A stretch of DNA of 64,000 nt from Rhodoferax sp. U2-2l (GTDB lineage: Bacteria; Pseudomonadota; Gammaproteobacteria; Burkholderiales; Burkholderiaceae_C): the NCBI RefSeq assembly GCF_020594515.1, contig NZ_JAJCTH010000009.1, positions 1 through 64,000 on the forward strand. Direction: 5' to 3'. The position numbers and the translations under genes were made by a program. Of this stretch, positions 1-8,270 are shown piece after piece. Positions within the stretch are counted from its first letter, which is position 1. Each line of letters opens with the position of its first letter. The notes under the pieces are model-generated. The model was given only the letters and a program-made list of their open reading frames with translations. It had not been told where the DNA came from and ran no database searches.

Positions 1-84
1 TACCGCCAGCGGGTCTTGCACAACCTCGCCCAGCGTGCCAAGACCATGGGGATGCAACTCGTGGCTACTGAAAATCCCGTTTGA
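1..84 (+). CDS. 3' end of an ORF entering from the left, possibly a transposase tail
   Basis: Reading frame 1 is open from the first base to a TGA at 82-84 and encodes 27 residues, starting YRQRVLHNLAQRAK and ending in TENPV. The basic, helical composition resembles the C-terminal tail of some transposases, but the family cannot be named from so little. It sits directly before a truncated toxin gene, which fits a recombination scar. It could equally be the end of another protein. Confidence 0.35.
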   Translation, partial: YRQRVLHNLAQRAKTMGMQLVATENPV

Positions 85-108
85 AAACACCATGCAAATC
101 AATCAGTT

Positions 109-345
109 GTGTGGTGTTTCTTGAGAGGCATCCCTCAGAGCGCCCGCGACGTTTTTGAACTCTTGGCGCAAGGTCAATGGATTGATGCCGAATTGGCCGC
201 AGCGCTCAAACGTATGGTGGCTTTCAGGAATATTGCGGTGCACGACTACCAAAGCTTGCTGGTACCCATACTGGAGAACGTCATTACCCAGCACCTTGAC
301 GAGTTTTTGGCATTCACAAAAATCATTCTCAAGCGGACTGGCTGA
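109..345 (+). pseudogene. 5'-truncated HepT-like (HEPN, DUF86) toxin remnant
   Basis: The 78-residue frame carries the C-terminal half of a HepT-like HEPN protein. From residue 8 (GIPQSARDVFELLAQGQWID) it reads like DUF86 proteins and includes the RNIAVHDY motif, the R-X4-H-X-Y signature of HEPN ribonucleases. Full-length family members are about 130-140 residues, so roughly the first half is missing. The only start is a GTG at 109 without a good ribosome binding site, and the residues before GIPQS do not look like the family. No nucleotidyltransferase partner gene precedes it. I read it as a decayed toxin left beside a mobile-element scar. Confidence 0.6.
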
Positions 346-351
346 GCAGTG

Positions 352-1503
352 TCATAACCCCCGCGTTTGCCGTGGGTGCACATAGATCCGGGTGGGCCGC
401 AGGTCCACGCCGTTGACCGTGCCGGGGTCCACGGGTTGCAGGGGAGGGTGGGCCGGGTCACGCAGGCGGTAGTCGTGGCGCGAGGGCTGCACAAACACAT
501 CCTGCGCCACCGTCACGTTGTTGCGGATGTCCGCCGGCACATCCACCTGCAGGCGGCCCCCTCCGGCCAGCAGATTGTTCACCGCCATCACCGACACGGC
601 GGCTGGCACCGTATCCTTGGCGCCCTGGCCTGCAGGCTTCACGGCCAGCCATTGGCCCCAGCCCACCCAGTCATCCACCAGCGTGTTGCCCACCAGATAC
701 AGCGCGTTGTCGGGCAGGGTGTAACCCTCGGCGCCAAACGAGACCAGCGCCCGGTTTTCGGTTTGCGGGCCCTGTTGAATCTGGTTGCCCACCACATACG
801 CCAGCCCGCCGTTGGGGAACTCGAGCTCGTAACTGGCGCGCCCGCCCGCCTCATCCGTCAGGCGGTTATAAAAAATGTGGTTCACTGCCGCCCGGCTTTT
901 CAGCAAATGGCCGATGTGCGCATGGTGAAAATAGCTGCCGGTGACCGTCAGCCGTGCGATGCGCCCCGCATACAGGTTGTGGTTGTGACCGTCCGGGCGC
1001 ATGTTGTGGGCAAACTCGCTGCCTTCCACCTCCAGCACCGTGTCGGGCTCGTTGTTGGTCAGCAGGCCCATTTCGTTTCGGAAAAAGCCGCAGTTTTTTA
1101 CATGCAGCGTGCCGGTATCGAGCCGGATGCCTGCGCCATTGCGGCTGGGCACGGCCGCGCCTTCAAAGTCAAAGCCCTCCACCCGCATGCCTTTGGCGCG
1201 CACCACCCAGATGCCCTTGCCTTCCATCGCGGCGCCATGGGCCAGCAAGCGCACCCGGCCACCCACGGCGCGCACGGTCACGTTGTCATGCTGCCACAGC
1301 GCCACGTCGGCGGTGTAGGTGCCAGCGTCCACCTCAATCAACGCGCCAGCTGTGGCCAGTTTTGAGGCTTCGGCGATGGTTTTGATGTTGTGACTCGGGC
1401 CTACCTGAATGCGTTGTGGGATACCCGTGAGTTCTTGCGCCAGCGACACCGTCGCGCCCATGGACAAGAACACAGCACAACCAAGGATTGACACCAGCTT
1501 CAT
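352..1503 (-). CDS. Secreted right-handed parallel beta-helix protein
   Basis: This 383-residue protein starts with a signal peptide (MKLVSILGCAVFLSMGA, predicted cut near SLAQ-E). The body is made of short beta-strand/turn repeats typical of the pectate-lyase-like right-handed beta-helix fold (IRLDTGTLHVKNCGFFRN, LEVEGSEFAHN, LTVTGSYFHHAHIG). Such proteins bind, cleave or epimerise polysaccharides in the periplasm or outside the cell; the specific activity cannot be read here. The ATG at 1503 was chosen over an upstream GTG at 1614 because it begins the signal peptide. It overlaps the stop of the VanZ-type gene by 4 nt, so the two are translationally coupled. Confidence 0.75.
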   Translation of the reverse strand: MKLVSILGCAVFLSMGATVSLAQELTGIPQRIQVGPSHNIKTIAEASKLATAGALIEVDAGTYTADVALWQHDNVTVRAVGGRVRLLAHGAAMEGKGIWVVRAKGMRVEGFDFEGAAVPSRNGAGIRLDTGTLHVKNCGFFRNEMGLLTNNEPDTVLEVEGSEFAHNMRPDGHNHNLYAGRIARLTVTGSYFHHAHIGHLLKSRAAVNHIFYNRLTDEAGGRASYELEFPNGGLAYVVGNQIQQGPQTENRALVSFGAEGYTLPDNALYLVGNTLVDDWVGWGQWLAVKPAGQGAKDTVPAAVSVMAVNNLLAGGGRLQVDVPADIRNNVTVAQDVFVQPSRHDYRLRDPAHPPLQPVDPGTVNGVDLRPTRIYVHPRQTRGL

Positions 1504-3689
1504 GGGGTGTGCCCGGATGATTTTTTGGCGATATTGAAAAATTGAGAGGCATCTGTTCCAAATTTGACGCCAAGGGCCAGCACCAAGGTGATGCCCAATT
1601 GAACCGCGCACCATCTCAGGAAAAGAATCTCCGTGCTCATTAAATGGGATCTGTCAGGCCCCAACAAAAACTGCACACCCGAAAAAGATACCCCGTATTT
1701 TTGAACCTCTGGGTCAAGGCCTAGGTTCAAAAGCCACCAACCCAGCGGCAGGCTGAGCAAGCTGACCAAGATGCCTGTTCCCAAAGAAATCTGTCCTCGG
1801 TTGCCGGGTTGGATGAAAGACAGGCTGCATACACAGACCAACAGCAAGAGGAGGTACAAAAACCCACCACCTCCCCAACCCCAGTCGCCGTCCTTGGCAA
1901 TCAACTCGTTCAGGTTGTCTGTGCTGCTCCAGTCAAAAGCGATCGCTTTGAAAAACCATAACAGCATGCAGGCGGTGATGAATATTCTGATGAGTTTGAA
2001 GATATGGATATTGGTTCCGCTCATGGAAATTCTATTCCGGACCAACATCAGCAGGCTTAAAAAAATCGGCACAGGTCCATACAGGGCGCTATAACGAACG
2101 CCATGTTCCACAAAACCAATCAATTCAGGTGTATTTAAAAATAGGAATACTTTTCGCCAAAAGATACCCCAGTTGTCTCTTTGAGTTACCCACCAATAAA
2201 CATTTGCGGATCCTGAAATATCCTCAATACTCTCGGTGGTTACGCCCAACCAAAGAAAAGTCAAGCTGATTAAGCTCACCAGCAATGTCAGCAGGGGCAA
2301 TTGAAGTTCAGGCCAACGTGATGTGTTAATTTGTCTGCTCAGCCAAACGGAACCGACGCCAATCCATAGTAAGGCAAGAGAAAAAAAGAAGATGGAGAAA
2401 ATGCCAGTTTCTGCCCTGAATAGTTCCTTGATGTTATAGGGAATATTTGGCAAATTCAGGATGATCATCAACACGGATGTCAATCCAAACAACGCTACGG
2501 CAACCTTCAAGCCAATAGTTCTTATCACTGGTGACGGTTGGGCTTGAGCCGTATTTTGTGTTGCGTTGACAGGCTTGGCATATAAATACTTCAATATTTG
2601 ACCGGCAATGACAACGAGCAAGGGTTGTGTGATGTCAGGCGTTCTGCCGTCAATAAATATTTGAGCTAATTCCAATAACATGACCCAGATGGCCAATCCC
2701 AGGCTGGCAACGAGATAGTACCGGGGTCTGCTGACTGCTGTGAAAAGTATTCCGGCATAAATCAGTAGTTCAAGACTGGCAGCGCGGGCATTGCTCAGCA
2801 TATTGCCATCCAATAAGGCCGCAAAAGGCACCCATGACATGGCCAACGGTTCATTGCGAAATATAAAAGGTGACAAAGAGCTGATGGTATAGGCGATGAA
2901 AAGTGTGACCCAGACAGCAGTGCGTTTGACTGGGTTGTCTTTGTTGGCTAAAAACCACCACAGTGGCATCGCGAAAATGAAACCAATGACCTGCGAAAAA
3001 TCCAGGGCCCCGTTAACTACAAACAGGTTGGCGACAACAATAATTGACAATAACAGTGGGTGGGTGAATTTTGATAGGGTGCGACCATAAATATCCTCTA
3101 ATAAATACCCGCATAACAGACCCAGTGCAAGATTTGTGGAAAAAACGCCCATCAAAAATTGGCGATTTTCAAATATCAGCTTCAGATGGTTTTTAACCAG
3201 TTGCAAATCAAAGCTAGGGACGAGCGGCAGGCAAGTTGCCAGAACGAACACAGCCAACATCATGGCTGGCGCAATACGTTGTTGAAGCCGGGGCGTTCTG
3301 GCGCTGAGGCGTGGCGCGATGACATACCCAACCGCTGCACCGCCAAAAATGCCGACGGTGTTCCAAATCACGTCGGCCATCGACGGGTCGCGCGTCGGCT
3401 CCCAAATTTGCAGCACCTGCGCGCCAAGTGCCAGACAAACGCCTGACACGACAACGACCGCGACGCTCCGCCAAAGACCTAATGTCGGTTTGAGGGTAAA
3501 CAGCCCAACCAGACCCCAGGGGATAAAGAGCGCCACATTGCCGAGAACATCGCCGACCGATGTCAAGAGCTTGGTGTCTGAAAACAAGCGAACAAAGGCA
3601 TCGGGTTGGGCTGGTGAAAATGCAAAAGGGTAGAGCGAGCCGTATAAAACAAGAAAACCGATCATCATCAGTGGCAGCAAGCGACTCAT
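1500..3689 (-). CDS. Large polytopic membrane protein with two VanZ-like segments
   Basis: The 729-residue protein is almost entirely hydrophobic, with many predicted transmembrane helices. The N-terminal 130 residues match VanZ-like proteins (DVLGNVALFIPWG, then VLQIWEPTRDPSMADVIWNT). A second similar segment around residues 290-370 repeats the pattern (LELAQIFIDGRTPDITQPLL), so the protein looks like a tandem or extended VanZ. VanZ-family proteins occur in many EPS and exosortase regions but their biochemical role is not settled. GC is visibly lower than in the core EPS genes. It is coupled to the downstream beta-helix gene by an ATGA overlap, suggesting a shared role at the cell envelope. 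Confidence 0.75.
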   Translation of the reverse strand: MSRLLPLMMIGFLVLYGSLYPFAFSPAQPDAFVRLFSDTKLLTSVGDVLGNVALFIPWGLVGLFTLKPTLGLWRSVAVVVVSGVCLALGAQVLQIWEPTRDPSMADVIWNTVGIFGGAAVGYVIAPRLSARTPRLQQRIAPAMMLAVFVLATCLPLVPSFDLQLVKNHLKLIFENRQFLMGVFSTNLALGLLCGYLLEDIYGRTLSKFTHPLLLSIIVVANLFVVNGALDFSQVIGFIFAMPLWWFLANKDNPVKRTAVWVTLFIAYTISSLSPFIFRNEPLAMSWVPFAALLDGNMLSNARAASLELLIYAGILFTAVSRPRYYLVASLGLAIWVMLLELAQIFIDGRTPDITQPLLVVIAGQILKYLYAKPVNATQNTAQAQPSPVIRTIGLKVAVALFGLTSVLMIILNLPNIPYNIKELFRAETGIFSIFFFSLALLWIGVGSVWLSRQINTSRWPELQLPLLTLLVSLISLTFLWLGVTTESIEDISGSANVYWWVTQRDNWGIFWRKVFLFLNTPELIGFVEHGVRYSALYGPVPIFLSLLMLVRNRISMSGTNIHIFKLIRIFITACMLLWFFKAIAFDWSSTDNLNELIAKDGDWGWGGGGFLYLLLLLVCVCSLSFIQPGNRGQISLGTGILVSLLSLPLGWWLLNLGLDPEVQKYGVSFSGVQFLLGPDRSHLMSTEILFLRWCAVQLGITLVLALGVKFGTDASQFFNIAKKSSGHTP

Positions 3690-3877
3690 GGTGTGTCCTA
3701 TTTGAAGGGTTTGTGCGCAATACGCAGCGCAGTGCCCTGATATGGCTACTCGATAAAGGCGGCTAACGTAAACTAGTCTTCACCAGTTTGGCATTCGCAA
3801 GCTGTCCTTGTTGACCGATCTTTGCTGTACGAGACCGTCCTGAGGGCGGGTCGGAATGCTAAACATAAAGTCATCTT

Positions 3878-5359
3878 ATGGTATGCCCTAACACGCCGTC
3901 CTCTGACATCGCATCTGAGCCAACAGCGCTGCCGCCGCTCGTGGTTGACTTGGACGGCACCCTGACACCCACCGACACGCTGGTGGAGTCGGTCATCCAG
4001 TTCATCAAGCAATCCCCCTTCAACATTTTCAGGGTCTTTTTCTGGCTGGTGCTGGGGCGCGCGGGGTTCAAGGGGCAAATTGCGTCGCGCGTCAGCATCG
4101 CGGCGGATGTGTTGCCGTACCGCCAGCCCCTGCTTGACTACCTGCACAGCGAAAAGCGCAGAGGCCGCACCATCGTCCTGGCCACGGCGGCCCACCGCAC
4201 CATTGCCGACAAGGTGGCCGCCCATCTGGGCATTTTCGACAGCGTGCTGGCCACGGATGCCAACCACAACCTCAAAGGCCGCCACAAGTTGGCCGCTATC
4301 CAGGCCAGGTTCGGTGACCATTTTGTTTATGCGGGCGACTGCCAGGCCGATGTGCCCATCTGGCAGGCGGCGCGGGCAGCGGTGCTGGTTGGCGTGTCGC
4401 CCGGTCTGGACCAATGGGTCAGAGAGTCGGTCCCCGTCGAACAAGTGTTTGCGGCGCCGCGGGTCAGCCTGGCCATCTGGCTCAAAGCGCTGCGGGTGCA
4501 TCAGTGGCTCAAAAACCTGTTGCTGTTTGTGCCGCTTCTCACCGCGTTTTCGTTTGCCGACATCGGGCGCCTGGCCACCATGACGGTGGCTTTTCTGGCC
4601 TTTTCGCTGGCAGCTTCCGCCACCTACATCGTCAACGATCTGTGGGATCTGGACAACGACCGGGCCCACCCGCGCAAGCGCCAGCGTCCGTTTGCCAGCT
4701 GCCAGATTGCCATTGGTCACGGTTTGTTGGTTGCTGGCGTGGCCATGGCGCTGGCATTTGCGCTGGCCTGGGCGGTGAATCCGGGGTTTGTCCTGATGCT
4801 GGCGGCGTATGTGGTGCTGACCAGCGCTTACAGCTGGGTGCTCAAAACCTATGTGTTGATGGATGTGCTCATGCTCGCCTTGCTGTACACCTTGCGCATT
4901 CTGGCCGGGTCGGTGGCGGTGGGCATTGCCGCCAGTTCCTGGCTATTGGCTTTCTCGGTGTTCGTGTTCTTCAGCCTGGCGCTGGTCAAACGCTGCTCTG
5001 AACTCGTCTCCCTGCAGCAAACCGGTGCCACGGCCACCCGGGGGCGGGACTACCGTGTGAGTGACCTGGTGGTGCTCTGGCCGCTGGGCGTGGGGGCCGC
5101 GTTATCGGCCGTGGTGGTGTTTGGCCTGTTCATCAGTGCCCCCGAAACCCAGTTGCGCTACGCCACACCCCAGCTGCTGTGGCTGGTGGCCGTGGGCCTG
5201 ATCTATTGGTTGGCGCGGCTGTGGGTGAAAACTTCCCGTGGTGAAATGCATGACGACCCCGTCATCTACGCCATCAAAGACCGTGGCAGCCGCCTCACGG
5301 TCCTGGCCATGGTTGGCATCATGCTTGCGGCGCACTTTTTCAAACTAAGCACCACCTGA
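3878..5359 (+). CDS. HAD phosphatase-UbiA prenyltransferase fusion, DPPR-synthase-like
   Basis: The 493-residue protein has two domains. Residues about 20-210 are a HAD-family phosphatase with the nucleophile motif VVDLDGTLT (Asp24, Asp26) and motif IV YAGDCQADVPIW. Residues about 215-490 are a UbiA-type integral membrane transferase with NDLWDLDNDRAHPRK (from residue 253), the conserved YSWVLKTYVLMDVLMLA loop and the later SLALVKRCSEL stretch. These resemble decaprenyl-phosphate phosphoribosyltransferase (Rv3806c type), which moves phosphoribose from PRPP to a polyprenyl phosphate; the HAD part could remove the 5-phosphate. That assignment is inference. The stop codon overlaps the next start (TGATG), placing it first in a three-gene operon. 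Confidence 0.8.
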   Translation: MVCPNTPSSDIASEPTALPPLVVDLDGTLTPTDTLVESVIQFIKQSPFNIFRVFFWLVLGRAGFKGQIASRVSIAADVLPYRQPLLDYLHSEKRRGRTIVLATAAHRTIADKVAAHLGIFDSVLATDANHNLKGRHKLAAIQARFGDHFVYAGDCQADVPIWQAARAAVLVGVSPGLDQWVRESVPVEQVFAAPRVSLAIWLKALRVHQWLKNLLLFVPLLTAFSFADIGRLATMTVAFLAFSLAASATYIVNDLWDLDNDRAHPRKRQRPFASCQIAIGHGLLVAGVAMALAFALAWAVNPGFVLMLAAYVVLTSAYSWVLKTYVLMDVLMLALLYTLRILAGSVAVGIAASSWLLAFSVFVFFSLALVKRCSELVSLQQTGATATRGRDYRVSDLVVLWPLGVGAALSAVVVFGLFISAPETQLRYATPQLLWLVAVGLIYWLARLWVKTSRGEMHDDPVIYAIKDRGSRLTVLAMVGIMLAAHFFKLSTT

Positions 5360-5724
5360 TGAACACCCTTTTGATCGCCATCCTCAGTATCGCCATTTCA
5401 GTGGCAGCGCAGTTCTCGCTCAAGGCGGGCATGTCGGGGGCGGGCGTCAAGGCCGTGCTGGCGCAGCCCTTTGGCCTTCAAACGGTGCTGACGGTTTTCT
5501 TTGACAAATTTGTTTTGGGCGGCTTTGTGCTCTATGGCGTGGGTGCCGTGGTCTGGCTGGCCGTGCTGTCCAAGTGGGACGTCAGCAAAGCCTACCCCCT
5601 GGTCGGCCTGGGCTTTGCGCTCACGGTGGTGGTGGGCTACCTGCTGGGCGAGCAGGTCACCCCCGCCCGTGTTGTGGGTGTGGCGCTGATCTGCACCGGC
5701 GTTTTTGTCATGGGCCGCACCTAG
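5359..5724 (+). CDS. Small SMR/EamA-type membrane transporter, candidate lipid-sugar flippase
   Basis: This is a 121-residue protein with four hydrophobic helices and the SMR/EmrE-like pattern: an N-terminal helix with AAQFSLKAGM, then VWLAVLSKWDVSKAYPLVGLGFALT and the final ARVVGVALICTGVFVMGR. ArnE/ArnF and related small proteins of this fold flip polyprenyl-phosphate sugars across the inner membrane. Its position between a UbiA-type prenyl-phosphate transferase and a polytopic membrane protein, with a one-base overlap upstream, supports that role over drug efflux. The substrate is not known. Confidence 0.7.
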   Translation: MNTLLIAILSIAISVAAQFSLKAGMSGAGVKAVLAQPFGLQTVLTVFFDKFVLGGFVLYGVGAVVWLAVLSKWDVSKAYPLVGLGFALTVVVGYLLGEQVTPARVVGVALICTGVFVMGRT

Positions 5725-5725
5725 C

Positions 5726-6997
5726 ATGCTGCAACGCAAACACCTGCCAGACCTGGCCGTGGCCCTGGTGCTGGCCAGCGGGTTCTTTTTGTTGTACGCC
5801 CATTTCGGCCTCAGGCTGGCGCAAGGCATTTACTTTGACTACCTGAACCTGGCGTTTGACTTTGACCCACCGTATTTCATCGACTTTCTGGTGGGCACCT
5901 TGCCGTCCGGTGTCAATTACAAGCACCCCTTGTCCATGCTCTTTCGGCCATTTGCCAGCCTGTTTTTGCTGCTCGGGTTTGAGCCCAAAGCCGCTGCCGC
6001 GCTGGTGATGGCGCTGTTTGGTGGCCTGACCGTTGCGCTGGTCTACGCCTTTGCCTGCCTGGCCCAATTTGGTCGGCTGCTGGCGGTGGCCGCCACCCTG
6101 TTTTTTGGCGCCAGCTCCACACCACTGTTCACCGCCATCGTTGTGGAGTCTTATGGCTGGGCCAGCTTCTCGATTGTGCTGGTCTGGTGTGTGTACCTGG
6201 TGGGTGAGCGCGCCAAAGTGGTGCCAACCCAAGCCGCGCTGTTCGCCGCGGTGCTGGCGGCTGGCGTCACCATCACCAACGTCATGCAAGCTGTGGTGGC
6301 CTATTTCTTTGCCAAGCTCAAAGAGCAGGGGCTTCAAAAAGCTGTTTTGCAGACCATCAAGTTTGGTCTTTATGCCGGGCTGGCTTTGGTGCTGGTGCTG
6401 GCCATTTTGCAGCCGCAAGAGCTGTGGAGCGTGTTCAGCCGCCCCGTGCAAACCGCCAAAGAAGTCTATTGGCTCCGGACCAAAGGCACGGCCACCGGCG
6501 TCATCGAACTCTTGCTCACCTACTTTGGCTATTCATTTGTTTCGCCAGCGTTTGCCCAGGTGGCCTTGTCGCCAGACGTCACCATGCTCGACTTCAGAAC
6601 CTTTGCCTACACCCGGGCCGAGCAAGCTGTGGTGTTTGGCTGGTGGGTCTTTGCCGTATTTGGCTGCGTGATGGGGTTCAAACACCGCCAGTTTCGCTAC
6701 GTGGCTGCACCGCTGCTGCTGGTGGTGGTGTTGAACCTGCTGTTTCACCTGGACTACCAGTTCCGGGGCAGCTTGTATTTGTACGCCGCGCACCTTCACT
6801 TTCCCATCTTTGCCCTGGCCATGGGTGCCGCCCCTTGGGTGGCGGGCCAACGGCGCTCAGTCGGTGGGGTCTATGCGGTTATGCTGCTGGCCTTGGCAGC
6901 GTCTGTCCTGGTGATCAACATGCAGCGCGCAACATCGTTTGTGACCCTGTTTGACACCTTGGCTTTTCCGCCAGACGCCCCGGCCATCAAACGCTAA
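5726..6997 (+). CDS. Polytopic membrane protein, possible GT-C glycosyltransferase
   Basis: The 423-residue protein has about ten predicted transmembrane segments and no recognised catalytic signature. Its first periplasmic loop after the N-terminal helix has acidic residues (YFDYLNLAFDFDPP), the region where GT-C enzymes place catalytic Asp/Glu residues, and FYDYLN-like loops are common in GT39/GT83-like proteins. The ATG at 5726 lies one base after the SMR gene stop and is preferred to an in-frame TTG at 5705. Operon context suggests it uses the lipid-linked sugar made and flipped by the two upstream products. The GT-C call is inference. Confidence 0.55.
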   Translation: MLQRKHLPDLAVALVLASGFFLLYAHFGLRLAQGIYFDYLNLAFDFDPPYFIDFLVGTLPSGVNYKHPLSMLFRPFASLFLLLGFEPKAAAALVMALFGGLTVALVYAFACLAQFGRLLAVAATLFFGASSTPLFTAIVVESYGWASFSIVLVWCVYLVGERAKVVPTQAALFAAVLAAGVTITNVMQAVVAYFFAKLKEQGLQKAVLQTIKFGLYAGLALVLVLAILQPQELWSVFSRPVQTAKEVYWLRTKGTATGVIELLLTYFGYSFVSPAFAQVALSPDVTMLDFRTFAYTRAEQAVVFGWWVFAVFGCVMGFKHRQFRYVAAPLLLVVVLNLLFHLDYQFRGSLYLYAAHLHFPIFALAMGAAPWVAGQRRSVGGVYAVMLLALAASVLVINMQRATSFVTLFDTLAFPPDAPAIKR

Positions 6998-7130
6998 ATC
7001 AGCCAACCGGCCTACCTTTTCGACGCTAACGGCGCTTTGCACACATGTTCAGTCTGATCATTCCAAGCTCCATTTCGGTTTATGGCTGCTGAGTTTTGAA
7101 TATTTTCTTTTCATTCCTGCTGAATTGTGT

Positions 7131-8216
7131 ATGAACGTTTTAATCGTAACTAACAATCCTCATTTACCTCAGCAATATGGTGGTTCAGAAGTTTCCATTA
7201 ATGATCTTGCGCTTGAATTCAAGGATTTTGGGGTTGATGTTCGGGTTTTATGTGGCCTAAATAATAAGGGATTGGTTTACTATCGAAACAGATTTCTAGC
7301 GCGAATTACGGGCAACGCATTCCCTGCTGATTCAAGACTAGGTTATATTTCTTATCGCGGCTGGAGTGCTGCTGGTGCTATTTCGAAGGGTGTTGCTAAC
7401 TTGATCAAAAAATACAAAGCTGATTTAATCATTGTTCAAGGGGCTGGAGTGATCAAGTTAGCTAGGGAGTTGGTTGTTTTTAATGTGCCAATCATTGTTA
7501 GTATTGTTGATGTTGAAGATCCAAATATAAATGGTGATGCGCCGGTAGCGGACAATATAGTTTACCGAGCCAATTCCAGTTTTACAGCAGGCAGAGTCTT
7601 TAAAAAATATGGAATAACTTGTAAGGTTATTCCGCCATTAATAAGATTAAACAAATATTTAACCAAAACAGTCGAGAAATACGTCACCTTCGTCAATCCT
7701 CATCCATACAAAGGCTGTGATTTGGTGTTGGATTTGGCAAGGCGAAATGCTCATATTCCATTCATTATTCAGGAAGCTTGGCCATTAACTGCTGATTATA
7801 AAAATCGCTTGATGAGTGTAATTTCTGGTATTCCGAATATTCAGTATCGTGAGCCAGTTGTTGATATGAAATCTCTGTACGCAGTCACCAAAATATTATT
7901 GGTTCCCAGTCAATACGAAGAGGCCTGGGGGCGTGTTGTGAATGAGGCTCAGATAAGTGGAATTCCGGTTATTGCCAGCAATAGAGGCGGCTTGCCTGAG
8001 GCTGTGGGTGATGGTGGATTGGTTATTGAATATGATGCACCAGTCGAAATTTGGAGTGAAGCTCTTAATTCATTTTGGAGTGATCAAGAGCTTTATAGGG
8101 ATTACTCAACTAAGGCGTCAAATAGATTGAAATCCGGCGAGCTTTCTGGCGAGTTCTTGGTTAAATCTTATTTGTCAGCGTATGAATCCATTAGATCCTG
8201 TTGCTCCGGAAAATGA
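7131..8216 (+). CDS. GT4-family glycosyltransferase, low-GC
   Basis: The 361-residue protein begins MNVLIVTNNPHLPQQYGGSE, the GT-B N-terminal strand and glycine loop of GT4 enzymes. It carries the C-terminal donor-site motif YEEAWGRVVNEAQISGIPVI (an E-X7-E pattern). It probably transfers a nucleotide-activated sugar to a lipid-linked repeat unit at the cytoplasmic face of the membrane. The ATG at 7131 is chosen because homology begins there; the frame stays open upstream to 6951 without family character. Base composition is strikingly AT-rich compared with the genes on both sides, and codons such as AAA, ATT and TTA dominate, which suggests recent acquisition. Confidence 0.85.
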   Translation: MNVLIVTNNPHLPQQYGGSEVSINDLALEFKDFGVDVRVLCGLNNKGLVYYRNRFLARITGNAFPADSRLGYISYRGWSAAGAISKGVANLIKKYKADLIIVQGAGVIKLARELVVFNVPIIVSIVDVEDPNINGDAPVADNIVYRANSSFTAGRVFKKYGITCKVIPPLIRLNKYLTKTVEKYVTFVNPHPYKGCDLVLDLARRNAHIPFIIQEAWPLTADYKNRLMSVISGIPNIQYREPVVDMKSLYAVTKILLVPSQYEEAWGRVVNEAQISGIPVIASNRGGLPEAVGDGGLVIEYDAPVEIWSEALNSFWSDQELYRDYSTKASNRLKSGELSGEFLVKSYLSAYESIRSCCSGK

Positions 8217-8270
8217 AATCATCAATTATTCTCAGGAATATTATTTTTATTGTCCTTTGATTGTATTGAG

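Noticed and set aside
367..1365. 332-codon plus-strand open frame opposite the beta-helix gene
   Set aside because: It is His/Gln/Arg-rich with no family character, and the minus strand carries a signal peptide and beta-helix repeats. It is a shadow of high-GC coding sequence.
3811..3845. TTGACC as a -35 box for the HAD-UbiA gene
   Set aside because: No acceptable -10 hexamer lies 16-18 bases downstream.
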